From Terriglobia bacterium (GTDB lineage Bacteria; Acidobacteriota; Terriglobia; Terriglobales; Acidobacteriaceae), in assembly GCA_020073565.1 (NCBI GenBank), contig JAIQEY010000004.1, forward strand, positions 1 through 64,000: 64,000 nucleotides of DNA, in the 5' to 3' direction. Positions 23,397-31,528 of the stretch are shown piece after piece; the stretch's first letter is position 1; the number at the start of each line of letters is the position of its first letter. Made by a program: the position numbers and the translations under genes. The notes beneath the pieces were generated by a model that was given only the letters and a program-made list of their open reading frames with translations, was not told the origin of the DNA and did no database searches.

Positions 23397-24879
23397 TTCC
23401 GTGGCCCGCGAGACCACTTCCCTGCCCCTGAATCTGCCCGGTCCGGCCGAGGGGGTTCCCCTGTATCGGTGGCTCTATGAGCAATTGCGGGCCGCGATTC
23501 TGGAAGGACGCCTGCACCCGGGAGCGCGTCTTCCGGCGACCCGTGACGTGGGGGAGATGTACAAGCTGTCCCGAGCCACCGTCGTCACGGCTTTTGAGCA
23601 GTTGAAATCCGAGGGCTATGTCGAAGGCCGCACTGGTTCTGGCACATACGTCAGCAAAGTTTTGCCAGAGCAGTTGCTGCACGCGGGTGGATTGCGCGCG
23701 GAAACGCGATTGCCGCACCGGCGCATTTCGCTCTCCGAGTATGCGAAGCGCCTGCCGCCGTTTCGGTCCCGCCCCGCGCAGCCCGTGCGGGCATTCCGCG
23801 CGAACCAACCGGCGCTTGACCTTTTCCCGACCGCTCTTTGGGCGCAAGTCGCGTCACGGCGGTTGCGCCGTGCGTCCACCAAACTTCTCGCGGGCGGCGA
23901 AACCCTGGGGTACCGTCCGCTGCGCGAAGCCGTCGCCGAATATCTGAATACATCGCGCGGCGTGCGTTGCACCGCAGAACAGGTGCTGATTGTTTCCGGC
24001 GCGCAGGAAGGACTCGACCGTACGGCGCGGCTGCTCCTGAACCAGGGCGAACCGACGTGGATGGAAGAACCGGGGTATCCGGGGGCGGCGGCTGTTCTGC
24101 GCGCGGTGGGGGCACGAATCTGCGGAGTCCCGGTCGATGCCGAGGGATTGGATTTGCAGCGTGGGATCCGGCGCTGGCCTCTTCCGAAACTCGTGTATGT
24201 CACCCCGGCGCACCAGTTCCCGCTGGGGGTCACGATGAGCTTGCGGCGGCGGCTCGAGCTGCTGGAGTGGGCGCGCAAGACGGGCGTGATGATCTTTGAG
24301 GATGACTACGACAGCGAATACCGCTACTCGGGGCATCCCGTGCCCGCGCTGCAGGGATTGGATCGTGCTGGGGTCGTGATCTTCGGCGGCAGCTTCAGCG
24401 CGGTGATGTTTCCCGCCATGCGCCTGGGCTACCTGGTCGTACCGCCGGAGATGGTGGACGTTTTCGCGGCAGCCCAATCGGTCAGCACGCATCATCCGCC
24501 GCTGCTGGGACAAGCCGTGCTCTGCGACTTCATCAGCGAAGGGCATTTCGCGCGGCACATCCGGCGCATGCGCGAGGTGTATGCGGAGCGGCTGAGCGTT
24601 CTGCTCAAGGCCGCGCGTGAGAAACTCGAGGGCGTTCTGGAGATTTCCAACGTCGAAGCGGGACTGCAGACGATTGGCTGGTTGCGGAGCAAGTTCGGTG
24701 CGGAGGAAGTGGCTCGCGCCGCCGCAGAAAAAGGTGTAGAGGTCGTGCCTCTCATCCGGTACGCTTTCGGCCGAGCCCGTGGGAATGGGATCGTGCTGGG
24801 ATTCGCGGCTGTGGAACCAAAGGAATTGCGGCGGGGAGTGGAGGAGTTGGCAGGGGTGCTACGAGCAGGACTGATGTAG
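23362..24879 (+). CDS. MocR/PdxR-type regulator (GntR HTH plus aminotransferase-like domain)
   Basis: Fusion of a GntR winged helix (about residues 28-95: LYRWLYEQLRAAILEGRLHPGARLPATRDVGEMYKLSRATVVTAFEQL) with a fold-type I aminotransferase-like domain (about 140-505). Its place opposite pdxS suggests that it controls vitamin B6 synthesis. Oddly, the PLP-lysine motif, normally GTFSKxLxP, reads GSFSAVMFP, with Ala at about 347 instead of Lys, so a Schiff base cannot form there. Other family blocks (EDDYDSEYRY, LRLGY-like MRLGYLVVP) are intact. Start uncertain: ATG 23362, ATG 23365, or GTG 23401 behind a GGAGG at 23383-23387. Confidence 0.88.
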   Translation: MMSIYHNGGIPLSVARETTSLPLNLPGPAEGVPLYRWLYEQLRAAILEGRLHPGARLPATRDVGEMYKLSRATVVTAFEQLKSEGYVEGRTGSGTYVSKVLPEQLLHAGGLRAETRLPHRRISLSEYAKRLPPFRSRPAQPVRAFRANQPALDLFPTALWAQVASRRLRRASTKLLAGGETLGYRPLREAVAEYLNTSRGVRCTAEQVLIVSGAQEGLDRTARLLLNQGEPTWMEEPGYPGAAAVLRAVGARICGVPVDAEGLDLQRGIRRWPLPKLVYVTPAHQFPLGVTMSLRRRLELLEWARKTGVMIFEDDYDSEYRYSGHPVPALQGLDRAGVVIFGGSFSAVMFPAMRLGYLVVPPEMVDVFAAAQSVSTHHPPLLGQAVLCDFISEGHFARHIRRMREVYAERLSVLLKAAREKLEGVLEISNVEAGLQTIGWLRSKFGAEEVARAAAEKGVEVVPLIRYAFGRARGNGIVLGFAAVEPKELRRGVEELAGVLRAGLM

Positions 24880-24972
24880 GGGCGGACACTCCTGTCCGCC
24901 CAATGTCTGCGCTGCAATCCTGCTGGCAGTCTCATGGCAATCGGCAGGCGGACAGGAGTGTCCCCCCTACAC
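24875..24972. repeat. Inverted repeat, 'GGGCGGACACTCCTGTCCGCC' family
   Basis: Left arm 24875-24900 and right arm 24947-24972 pair over about 25 bp. Each arm also contains the self-complementary GGCGGACA..TGTCCGCC. It lies between convergent genes and includes the stop codon of the regulator gene. Further single copies of the word occur at about 26313-26335 and 30613-30627. Confidence 0.75.
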
Positions 24973-25442
24973 TATCGCTCCACGAACTTCGCGAACATCT
25001 TTTGCGGATCGATAGCGATGAAGAGTCCGCGACCGCGCGCTAGTACCTCGCCTTTCCGGTTCAGAATCTCCGCCATGTTGACGTGCTGCCGCCTCGTCAC
25101 CTTCACCTCGCGCGATTCGACCCGCAGCGGCTTGTTCAGCGGCACGGGCTTCAGATAGTGAATGGTGATCTCGGAAGTCAAGGCAATGACGTGGCGCAGC
25201 TTATTCACCTTGCCCATGGCCTCGTCGAGGATGGTTGCGATGATGCCCCCGTGGCAGTGTCCAGGTGGGCCGGTGTAGCGTTTGCCCAGTCGGAACCGGC
25301 TGATGAAGCAGTCGCGCTCTTCGTCGTAAGTGAAGCGCAGGTGCATGCCCTCGGGATTATTCTTGCCGCAGGCGAAGCAGTAGTTCTTCTGGAGGCGGAC
25401 AAACAGGGTATTGTGAGCGCCAGTAATTCTTTTGCGAGCCAT
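24972..25442 (-). CDS. Hot-dog fold thioesterase (PaaI/YbgC-like)
   Basis: 156-residue protein whose core, GHCHGGIIATILDEAMGKV, is the hot-dog thioesterase signature (HGG and a downstream Asp/Glu on the central helix). Residues 20-35 carry an NYCFACGKNNPEGMHLRF segment, seen in a PaaI subgroup with a short N-terminal Cys-containing hairpin. The remaining strands (TIHYLKPVPLNKPLRVESREV) complete the fold. It presumably hydrolyses an acyl-CoA; the substrate is not inferable. Confidence 0.88.
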   Translation of the reverse strand: MARKRITGAHNTLFVRLQKNYCFACGKNNPEGMHLRFTYDEERDCFISRFRLGKRYTGPPGHCHGGIIATILDEAMGKVNKLRHVIALTSEITIHYLKPVPLNKPLRVESREVKVTRRQHVNMAEILNRKGEVLARGRGLFIAIDPQKMFAKFVER

Positions 25443-25590
25443 TGGGATGATTCTATCGTGATCTCTGGCTCAGATTGGATATCATGGCGGGCTCAGGATT
25501 AATGACGAGTTGAAGAACTGGCTGAAGAAGGCGTATGAGATGGATACAAAGTAGCGACGCACAATTTCACAACTCAGAGAGGAGATCACA

Positions 25591-26283
25591 ATGCCCATAC
25601 GAACGAGATCACTTGCAGAATTCTTTGGTACGTTCTGGCTGGTGTTCGGAGGCTGTGGAAGCGCCGTGCTGGCGGCGGCTTTTCCGGGGCTTGGGATTGG
25701 ATTCGCGGGCGTGGCGCTCGCCTTTGGCCTCACGGTGTTGACCATGGCCTTCGCCATCGGACACATTTCCGGGTGCCATCTCAATCCCGCGGTTTCGGTC
25801 GGACTGGTTGCGGGCAAGCGTTTCCCGGCCTCCGACCTTCTGCCGTATGTCATTGCGCAGGTGCTGGGCGGTCTCGCAGGCGCCGGAGTGTTATACGTAA
25901 TCGCCAGCGGCAAGGCTGGATTCAACGTGGCTGGCGGCTTTGCCTCGAACGGCTATGCGGAGCACTCGCCCGGCGGCTACTCGCTGATCGCCTGCCTGGT
26001 GGCCGAGATTGTTCTGACTTTCTTCTTTCTGATGATCATTCTCGGCTCGACTGACAAGCGCGCGCCGCAAGGCTTCGCCCCGATCGCCATTGGCCTTGGG
26101 CTCACGCTGATCCACCTCATCGGTATCCCCGTGACTAACCTGTCAGTGAATCCAGCCCGCAGCACCGGCCCCGCGATCTTTGTGGGCGGATGGGCCATTG
26201 GTCAGCTGTGGTTGTTCTGGGTTGCACCGATTATCGGGGCGGCGGTGGCGGGGGTTCTGTACAACCTGCTCTTCAGCGAATGA
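25591..26283 (+). CDS. aqpZ: Aquaporin Z-type water channel
   Basis: 230-residue six-helix MIP channel. Both pore motifs are present: HLNPAVS in the first half and SVNPARS in the second. [22 protein letters not shown] is the standard AqpZ opening, including the mercury-sensitive-type Cys region. The Arg after the second NPA, together with the His in IGIPVTN vicinity, suggests a water-selective rather than glycerol channel. The AGGAGAT ribosome site 5 nt before ATG 25591 is strong. Confidence 0.95.
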   Translation: MPIRTRSLAEFFGTFWLVFGGCGSAVLAAAFPGLGIGFAGVALAFGLTVLTMAFAIGHISGCHLNPAVSVGLVAGKRFPASDLLPYVIAQVLGGLAGAGVLYVIASGKAGFNVAGGFASNGYAEHSPGGYSLIACLVAEIVLTFFFLMIILGSTDKRAPQGFAPIAIGLGLTLIHLIGIPVTNLSVNPARSTGPAIFVGGWAIGQLWLFWVAPIIGAAVAGVLYNLLFSE

Positions 26284-26312
26284 ACTTCGCCGATTGGGAG
26301 ACGCGGAAATGG

Positions 26313-26335
26313 GCGGACAGCAGTGTCCGCCCTAC
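26313..26335. repeat. Copy of the GGGCGGACA...TGTCCGCCC hairpin word
   Basis: Short hairpin GGGCGGACAGCAGTGTCCGCCC between the convergent aqpZ and inositol-phosphate-synthase genes. It is related to the inverted repeat at 24875-24972. Confidence 0.65.
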
Positions 26336-26343
26336 ACAAGTCC

Positions 26344-27729
26344 CTAGTCGTAATACTCCAGCCCCAGGTGCGTGATCAGTTCTTCGCCCCTCAGATGCCG
26401 CAGTGTGTTCTTCAGCTTCATCAACTGGATGAACAAATCGTGCTCCGGATACAGGCCGGGCGCAGTCATCGGCGATTTGAAGTAGAAACTCAGCCACTCC
26501 TGAATGCCGAGGCGTCGCAACTCGGGCGAGCGCTGCGCCAGGTCGAGGAACAGAACCAGGTCGAGCACGATGGGCGCCGCGAGGATCGAGTCACGGCACA
26601 GGAAGTCGACCTTGATCTGCATCGGATACCCCAGCCAGCCGAAGATATCGATGTTGTCCCATCCCTCTTTGTTGTCGCCCCGGGGCGGGTAATAGTTAAT
26701 GCGAACTTTGTGGAAAATATTGCCGTAGAGTTCCGGATAAAGCTGCGGCTGCAAAATGTGTTCCAGCGCGCCCAGTTTCGATTCTTCCTTGGTCTTAAAC
26801 GATCCGGGATCATCCAGCACTTCCCCGTCGCGGTTCCCGAGGATGTTGGTCGAGTACCATCCGCTCAGGCCGAGCAGACGGGCCTTGAAGGCAGGTGCTA
26901 ACACCGTCTTGATCAGCGTCTGCCCGGTTTTGAAGTCCTTGCCGCAAATGGGAACTTCGCGATTGTGAGCGAGTTCGACCATGGCCGGGACGTCCACGGT
27001 CAGGTTTGGAGCTCCGTTGGCGAAAGGAACGCCCTCCATCAGCGAAGCGTAGGCATACACCATCGAGGGCGCGATGGATTCGTCGTTCTCTTTCATCGCC
27101 TTCTCAAGCGATTTCAGGCTCTGATGAGCGGCGGTTGGCTCAATGAAAGATTCGGTCGACGCACACCAGATTGTGATCAGGCGAGCGGCTCCACTCGACT
27201 TCTTGAAGTCTTGAATGTCCTGACGCAACTGCTCCGCCAGTTCGAGCTTGTTCTTCCCTTTTTTGACGTTTGGCCCGTCGATCTTCTTAACGTAGTTGTG
27301 GTCGAACACGGCCTTGAGCGGCTTGATCGAACTCAGCCGGTCTTTCACTTTGTCGAGCAAGTCGCGCTCGAGCACGCCGGCTTTGGACGCGGCCGCGTGC
27401 ATGTCGTCTTCGAAGATGTCCCAGCCGGTGAAGACCAGATCGTCGAGCCCGGCCAGCGGAAGAAATTCCTTGATCTTGGGGGACCGCCCCTCGGTCCGCT
27501 TACCGAGGCGAATGGTGCCCATCTGAGTCAGGGAGCCGATCGGAGATGAAATTCCTTTGCGCACGGCTTCCACGCCCGCCACGAAGGTCGTCGCGACCGC
27601 CCCCATGCCGGGGATCATTACGCCCAGTTTGCCCTTTGCGGGCTGAATGTTTGAATTATGAGACCGATCCTCAGGCTTCACTTCCACGCTTGCCGCTGCG
27701 TGTCTTGCGGACTTCTTCCCTATCGCCAT
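26344..27729 (-). CDS. ino1: Inositol-3-phosphate synthase
   Basis: NAD-dependent enzyme that isomerises glucose-6-phosphate to 1L-myo-inositol-3-phosphate. Family features: the Rossmann start GKLGVMIPGMGAVATTFVAGVEA, the TGWDIFEDD block, SMVYAYASLMEGVPFANGAPN, the GKDFKTGQTLIKTVLAP active-site segment and LGLSGWYSTNILGNRDG. The C-terminal CRDSILAAPIVLDLVLFLDL is also typical. It has 461 residues. In related bacteria inositol phosphate feeds inositol lipids or stress solutes; nothing next to it says which. Confidence 0.95.
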   Translation of the reverse strand: MAIGKKSARHAAASVEVKPEDRSHNSNIQPAKGKLGVMIPGMGAVATTFVAGVEAVRKGISSPIGSLTQMGTIRLGKRTEGRSPKIKEFLPLAGLDDLVFTGWDIFEDDMHAAASKAGVLERDLLDKVKDRLSSIKPLKAVFDHNYVKKIDGPNVKKGKNKLELAEQLRQDIQDFKKSSGAARLITIWCASTESFIEPTAAHQSLKSLEKAMKENDESIAPSMVYAYASLMEGVPFANGAPNLTVDVPAMVELAHNREVPICGKDFKTGQTLIKTVLAPAFKARLLGLSGWYSTNILGNRDGEVLDDPGSFKTKEESKLGALEHILQPQLYPELYGNIFHKVRINYYPPRGDNKEGWDNIDIFGWLGYPMQIKVDFLCRDSILAAPIVLDLVLFLDLAQRSPELRRLGIQEWLSFYFKSPMTAPGLYPEHDLFIQLMKLKNTLRHLRGEELITHLGLEYYD

Positions 27730-28150
27730 AGTGTGGCTGCATCCTTATTACAACTCTGGGGTGTGTACAAACCAATAATGTTCTCGTATCCAGCAGGACT
27801 TTTGCAAATCCGCACGGCCAAACGCGCAGAAACTCGCTTCAACGGGGCTAGGCGCGCATCGATTGGAAGTTGCCGGATTGCTGTTCGGAGCGTCGACGGT
27901 CTCGACCACCCGCTGATCGCACCTATCTGCTTTTTCAATTGGACTTCGGCCACGGCTTCCTTCATAGTGAAATTGTTTCGTAGCTTGCTCTGTTGCGGGT
28001 CCTGCGAAGCCCTCTATTTGCCTGCTAGCTCTGTTGCGGCAGGCAATTCCTTCTGACCTCGTTGTTCTTAGCCACAACTGGAGCCCACGTTGTTTCGGCA
28101 CTATTCGTGTGCCGATGTGTGCGCTCACCCGACTCAGAACAGGAGATTCC
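27730..28150. other. Long intergenic region
   Basis: No coding sequence is supported. A hairpin TTGCCTGC/GCAGGCAA (28018-28025/28039-28046) lies within it. The region probably carries divergent promoters for the inositol-phosphate synthase gene and the secreted protein at 28151. Confidence 0.4.
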
Positions 28151-28579
28151 ATGAAATCGATTCGCAAATTCGCCCTTGCCACTGCCTTCACCGTGAGCAG
28201 CTTAAGCCTCTTCGTCAGCCCCGCCGCGGCAGAAGCCGCACGCGGACACTTCACTCTGACTCAGGAGGTGCATTGGCAGAACGCCGTTCTTCCCGCCGGA
28301 GAATATTCATTTTCGATGGCGGACGACGGACCTTCTGAAATGCTGACCATCCGCAAACTCAGCGGCAATCGGACTAGCTATATTCTGCTGGTTCAGGATC
28401 AAACGCCCTCTCAATCCACGGACCTCAGCCGTTTGGTCCTGGTGTCAAGACCAGCGGGAACTTTCGTTGACCGTATGGAACTTCCCGAGTTCGGCATGAC
28501 ACTCCACTTCAAAGTACCCGCCGGCACCGTGGATGTTGCCCGATTGAATGCGAGCGGCGCCACCTCGTCCGGCAAGTAG
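28151..28579 (+). CDS. Secreted protein of unknown function, 142 aa
   Basis: A signal peptide (MKSIRKFALATAFTVSSLSLFVSPAAAEA, residues 1 to about 28) is followed by a compact beta-rich domain (GHFTLTQEVHWQNAVLPAGEYSFSM, MLTIRKLSGNRTSYILLVQ, FVDRMELPEFGMTLHFKVP). This layout, with W-x-x-x-x-LPAGEY, recurs in small exported acidobacterial proteins of unknown role. Start at ATG 28151 with AGGAG 5 nt upstream. The upstream extension of the frame lacks a signal. Confidence 0.75.
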   Translation: MKSIRKFALATAFTVSSLSLFVSPAAAEAARGHFTLTQEVHWQNAVLPAGEYSFSMADDGPSEMLTIRKLSGNRTSYILLVQDQTPSQSTDLSRLVLVSRPAGTFVDRMELPEFGMTLHFKVPAGTVDVARLNASGATSSGK

Positions 28580-28593
28580 GTCCACCGTGACGG

Positions 28594-28626
28594 TCCGGGA
28601 GCGGAGATCTACACTCTGCTCCCGGA
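28594..28626. terminator. Hairpin between convergent genes
   Basis: TCCGGGAGC (28594-28602) pairs with GCTCCCGGA (28618-28626), a 9-bp GC-rich stem, 15 bp after the stop of the secreted-protein gene. There is no T-run, so intrinsic termination is uncertain. Confidence 0.45.
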
Positions 28627-28687
28627 TTCACCTCTGGCTGGATTGGGTTGTCGTTCTGAAAAGACGTTTCGCCTGGTACTCCAACGC

Positions 28688-29413
28688 TCACGAAGGATCC
28701 GGTACCTTCACTCCGCCCTTCACTTCATCGCTGAGCACAATCGCTTCTGCAATATCCTTCATTGCCTTCCGCTTCTGGCGACTCTGCCGCTGCAGGGCCA
28801 GGTATGCCTGCTCTTCGCTCATCCCCAGGTCGCGCTGCAGAATGCCTTTCGCGCGCTCCACAATCTTTCGCGTTTGCAGTTGTTCGGAGAGGTTGGAGTT
28901 GGCTTCTTCCAGGCGCGCTAATTCAATCTCGGCGCCCACCAGAAACCCGATGGCAGAGATCAGGTGGATCTGCCGCCGATTGTAGTGATGCGGCAACCGA
29001 TGTTGCAGGTTGATCACGCCCACGACGCGGCCGCGCGACCTCAGAGGCACCGACAAGAATGCCTCGTAACTATCCTCGGGCAATTCATGAAAAAACTGAA
29101 AGCGCGGGTCGTGGGACGCCTTCTCGGAAATAGCCACTGCTTCGTGATGCTCCGCCACCCAACCCGTGATTCCCTGCCCCACGCGCAGTCTCAGCCGATC
29201 CACTACCTCTGGGTGCGGGTTTTTCGAGGCCCTCAGGACGAGTTCCTCGCCATCCAACACATAAATGAAACAGGAATCGCACTTCACCAGGGCCGCGGCA
29301 AACTCCACAACCCGCGTGAGTACTTCGTGAAATCCATCCGCCGTCGCCAGCTGTGTGCTGATCTCGTGCAGTGCATCTACGTGTGAGTCTTCGACACGAT
29401 CCAAGCTATGCAT
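28688..29413 (-). CDS. GAF-ANTAR antitermination regulator
   Basis: 241-residue signalling protein. Residues about 15-165 form a GAF domain (LTRVVEFAAALVKCDSCFIYVLDGEELVLRASKN, GQGITGWVAEHHEAVAI, LSVPLRSRGRVVGVINLQH). After a coiled-coil linker, residues about 178-235 form an ANTAR domain (LQTRKIVERAKGILQRDLGMSEEQAYLALQRQSRQKRKAMKDIAEAI). ANTAR domains bind tandem RNA hairpins and prevent transcription termination; the GAF domain presumably senses a small ligand. No paired histidine kinase is adjacent. Target RNAs are unknown. Confidence 0.92.
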   Translation of the reverse strand: MHSLDRVEDSHVDALHEISTQLATADGFHEVLTRVVEFAAALVKCDSCFIYVLDGEELVLRASKNPHPEVVDRLRLRVGQGITGWVAEHHEAVAISEKASHDPRFQFFHELPEDSYEAFLSVPLRSRGRVVGVINLQHRLPHHYNRRQIHLISAIGFLVGAEIELARLEEANSNLSEQLQTRKIVERAKGILQRDLGMSEEQAYLALQRQSRQKRKAMKDIAEAIVLSDEVKGGVKVPDPS

Positions 29414-29651
29414 GAGTTAGCGTATCGGCCAATTCGGACGAGCGTCAAATCCAAATTCCGATCAGTTGGACAAAAACTTTCGCGCGCGAAAGTCATCGTT
29501 CTTTTACATCTTTTTCAGAGTTGATGCATCGCCCGACGAAGGTGGCAACGGAAGAAAAGAGGCAGGAATCAGCCAACACACCCGTATCGCGCCCGCCGCA
29601 ACAGCAGACGTACTCTGAAAGCACGCTCTTCCGCTCAGTGTTCTTACCGCG

Positions 29652-29792
29652 TCAGCGCGCCGTGGTCACCAGAAGCGTGATCACGATCAGTCCCGCCAGG
29701 ACGAGACTGGCGATCAGCGAAAACGCTCCATGCAGAGGGTGCCCATGAAAATAGCTGACGTGGCGATGCCTGGCATGCACCAAGGGTGTCAT
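29652..29792 (-). CDS. Small single-pass membrane protein, 46 aa
   Basis: Starts MTPLVHARHRHVSYFHGHPLHG, a His/Arg-rich head with about six histidines, then one transmembrane segment (AFSLIASLVLAGLIVITLLV) and a short tail. A strong Shine-Dalgarno GGAGG lies 7 nt before ATG 29790-29792. The longer frame to 29891 lacks these traits. Function unknown; the His cluster could bind metal, which is only a guess. Confidence 0.6.
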   Translation of the reverse strand: MTPLVHARHRHVSYFHGHPLHGAFSLIASLVLAGLIVITLLVTTAR

Positions 29793-29906
29793 GGCAGTTC
29801 CTCCCACAACAATTAGACACCTCTGGCGGCCAAAATTACAGTGATTCTCGGGGCATGCCCGTTGGGGAACGCCCCGGGGAACGCCCCCCAATAGCGCAAG
29901 GGGAAT

Positions 29907-30338
29907 CTACTGCAGATCGACGCTCTTGATGGGCACATCCCAGTGCCCGTCGAGGATCGCAAACCGGCGCTGCTCTTCTTTCTGGTAAGCAGCCTGGTCG
30001 GGATAGAGTTGCTTCTTCAGGCTCTCTTCGTCGAAGGGCTCATTGGCCGCCGCGGAGTTTTTGAACACAATGGTGACGCGGTAGTCCCAGCGGCCATCTT
30101 CGGTCGTGTGGTAGCGCGGCTGATCCATCCAGACTTTGAGCATGCGGCCCATCTCAACCTGCTTCTTGAGCAGCGGGTAGTGGTTCTTCTTGAACAGCTG
30201 CAGAAACTCGTCGGCGTAACCCCATTTCGCCTTGTAATAGTATTCGACCACGAAGGGCTTGCCGGGTTCAGAGGCGGACTGCGCTGGCAGAGAGACAGGA
30301 AGCAGCGTGAGAAACAGCAGTAGGAATCGCAATTTCAT
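29907..30338 (-). CDS. Secreted hypothetical protein, 143 aa
   Basis: Signal peptide residues 1 to about 20 (MKLRFLLLFLTLLPVSLPAQ). The mature protein (EYYYKAKWGYADEFLQLFKKNHYPLLKKQVEMGRMLKVWM, then WDYRVTIVFKNSAAANEP) has the strand-helix-helix-strand look of a dimeric ferredoxin-like (NIPSNAP/antibiotic-monooxygenase-type) fold, but no family is certain. It ends shortly before the small membrane gene on the same strand. Confidence 0.65.
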   Translation of the reverse strand: MKLRFLLLFLTLLPVSLPAQSASEPGKPFVVEYYYKAKWGYADEFLQLFKKNHYPLLKKQVEMGRMLKVWMDQPRYHTTEDGRWDYRVTIVFKNSAAANEPFDEESLKKQLYPDQAAYQKEEQRRFAILDGHWDVPIKSVDLQ

Positions 30339-30649
30339 CGAGAGTCTCCGTAGGGTGGGATTGTCGCATATTCGGCTGCCTTGGTTCGAAACGCATCGTC
30401 ACTAGGCTGCCGGCAGGCAGCGGACAGAACCTGCCCTGAAAAGGTGTCAGTTTTTTATCCAGCCACACCCCTGTCACCCTGAGCAAAGCAGCGAATTCGC
30501 GAAGCGAGTCCGCTGCGGAGTCGAAGGGCCCTACCGGGCCGTGATGTTAAGGTCGGCGCAGCTCACTGCGTGGCCGTGATCGGTACCTTTGTCGTGCTGA
30601 GCCAAGCCGAAGGGAGTGTCCGCCCTACACTTCAATGCTAAAATAACTT
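30339..30649. other. Intergenic region with REP-like repeats
   Basis: Contains a GTCACCCTGAGC...GTCGAAGGG element (30473-30528) with an internal hairpin AGCAGCG/CGCTGCGG, a shorter GCTGAGCCAAGCCGAAGGG copy (about 30597-30615) and the TGTCCGCCCTACAC word shared with 24.9 and 26.3 kb. No gene is seen. Confidence 0.6.
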
Positions 30650-31528
30650 GTGACCGCCGTTCCCATCCGCCTGATTGCTGTTGATATCGACGGCACCCTG
30701 CTCAACCCGCAATTTCAGATTTCCGGGCCCGATCTTGCCGCCCTTCGGCACGCGCATGCGCAGGGGATCGAGGTCATCCTGGTTACTGGACGGCGGCACG
30801 CCTTTGCTCTGCCGATTGCGCAGCAACTGGGGTTCGACCTGTGGCTAATCAGCTCCAACGGCGCCATTACCCGGTCGCTTGCCGGGGAAACCTTCCACCG
30901 CGATCTGCTGCCCCGCGAGACCTGCCGCAACATATGCGGCAGGATGCAAAAATTCCGCGGCCAAACCGTTCTAACCTTTGACCGCGAAGGCAAAGGCACG
31001 ATCATTGTCGAGCATCTGGCGGAACTGGAGGCGAGCATTCAGCGCTGGCTGGAGAAGAATCTGGAATACATCGATTTCGTCATTCCGATCGAAGATGCGC
31101 TGATCACCGACCCGGTCCAAGCCATGTTCTGTGGGCCGGTGGCCTTGATGCATCAGGTCCTGCACGTGCTCGGGACTTGCGGGCTGCCCATTACAGTGCT
31201 GCGCACGGAGTATCCAAGACGCGACCTGTCGATTGTGGATGTGCTGAACACGGGGTGCTCCAAGGGCCACGCGCTCGAGCGTTGGGCACAGTATCGGAAC
31301 ATAACCCCCGACCAGGTCATGGCCGTTGGTGACAACTATAACGATATCGAAATGCTTGCCTTTGCCGGGCATCCCTTTATCATGGGAAATGCGTCGGAAG
31401 ATCTGCGTGGGCGGGGCTGGACTCTCACCCGCTCGAACGCGGAAAGCGGCGTGGCGGCTGCCATCCAGCACGTTCTGAACGGAACTGCGCTCGAACCGGT
31501 CGTCGTCAGCAATGTGGATGAATACTGA
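30650..31528 (+). CDS. Cof-type HAD-superfamily phosphatase
   Basis: 292-residue HAD hydrolase of subclass IIB. Motif I VDIDGTLLN (Asp12 nucleophile, Asp14), motif II TGRRH, the Lys of KGHALERW (motif III) and motif IV GDNYNDIEML are all present, separated by the C2b cap. This group dephosphorylates sugar phosphates, pyridoxal phosphate or flavin precursors; the specificity cannot be read. GTG 30650 is the likely start (MTAVPIRLIAVDIDGT). The end overlaps the start region of the next gene. Confidence 0.9.
   Translation: MTAVPIRLIAVDIDGTLLNPQFQISGPDLAALRHAHAQGIEVILVTGRRHAFALPIAQQLGFDLWLISSNGAITRSLAGETFHRDLLPRETCRNICGRMQKFRGQTVLTFDREGKGTIIVEHLAELEASIQRWLEKNLEYIDFVIPIEDALITDPVQAMFCGPVALMHQVLHVLGTCGLPITVLRTEYPRRDLSIVDVLNTGCSKGHALERWAQYRNITPDQVMAVGDNYNDIEMLAFAGHPFIMGNASEDLRGRGWTLTRSNAESGVAAAIQHVLNGTALEPVVVSNVDEY

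Noticed and set aside
25443-25590. Gene fragment ending in a Lys-rich peptide before aqpZ
   Set aside because: A startless frame ends at a TAG near 25552, but it is too short and has no recognisable homology.
29521-29748. 75-codon plus-strand frame
   Set aside because: It overlaps a better-supported small membrane gene on the other strand and lacks features.
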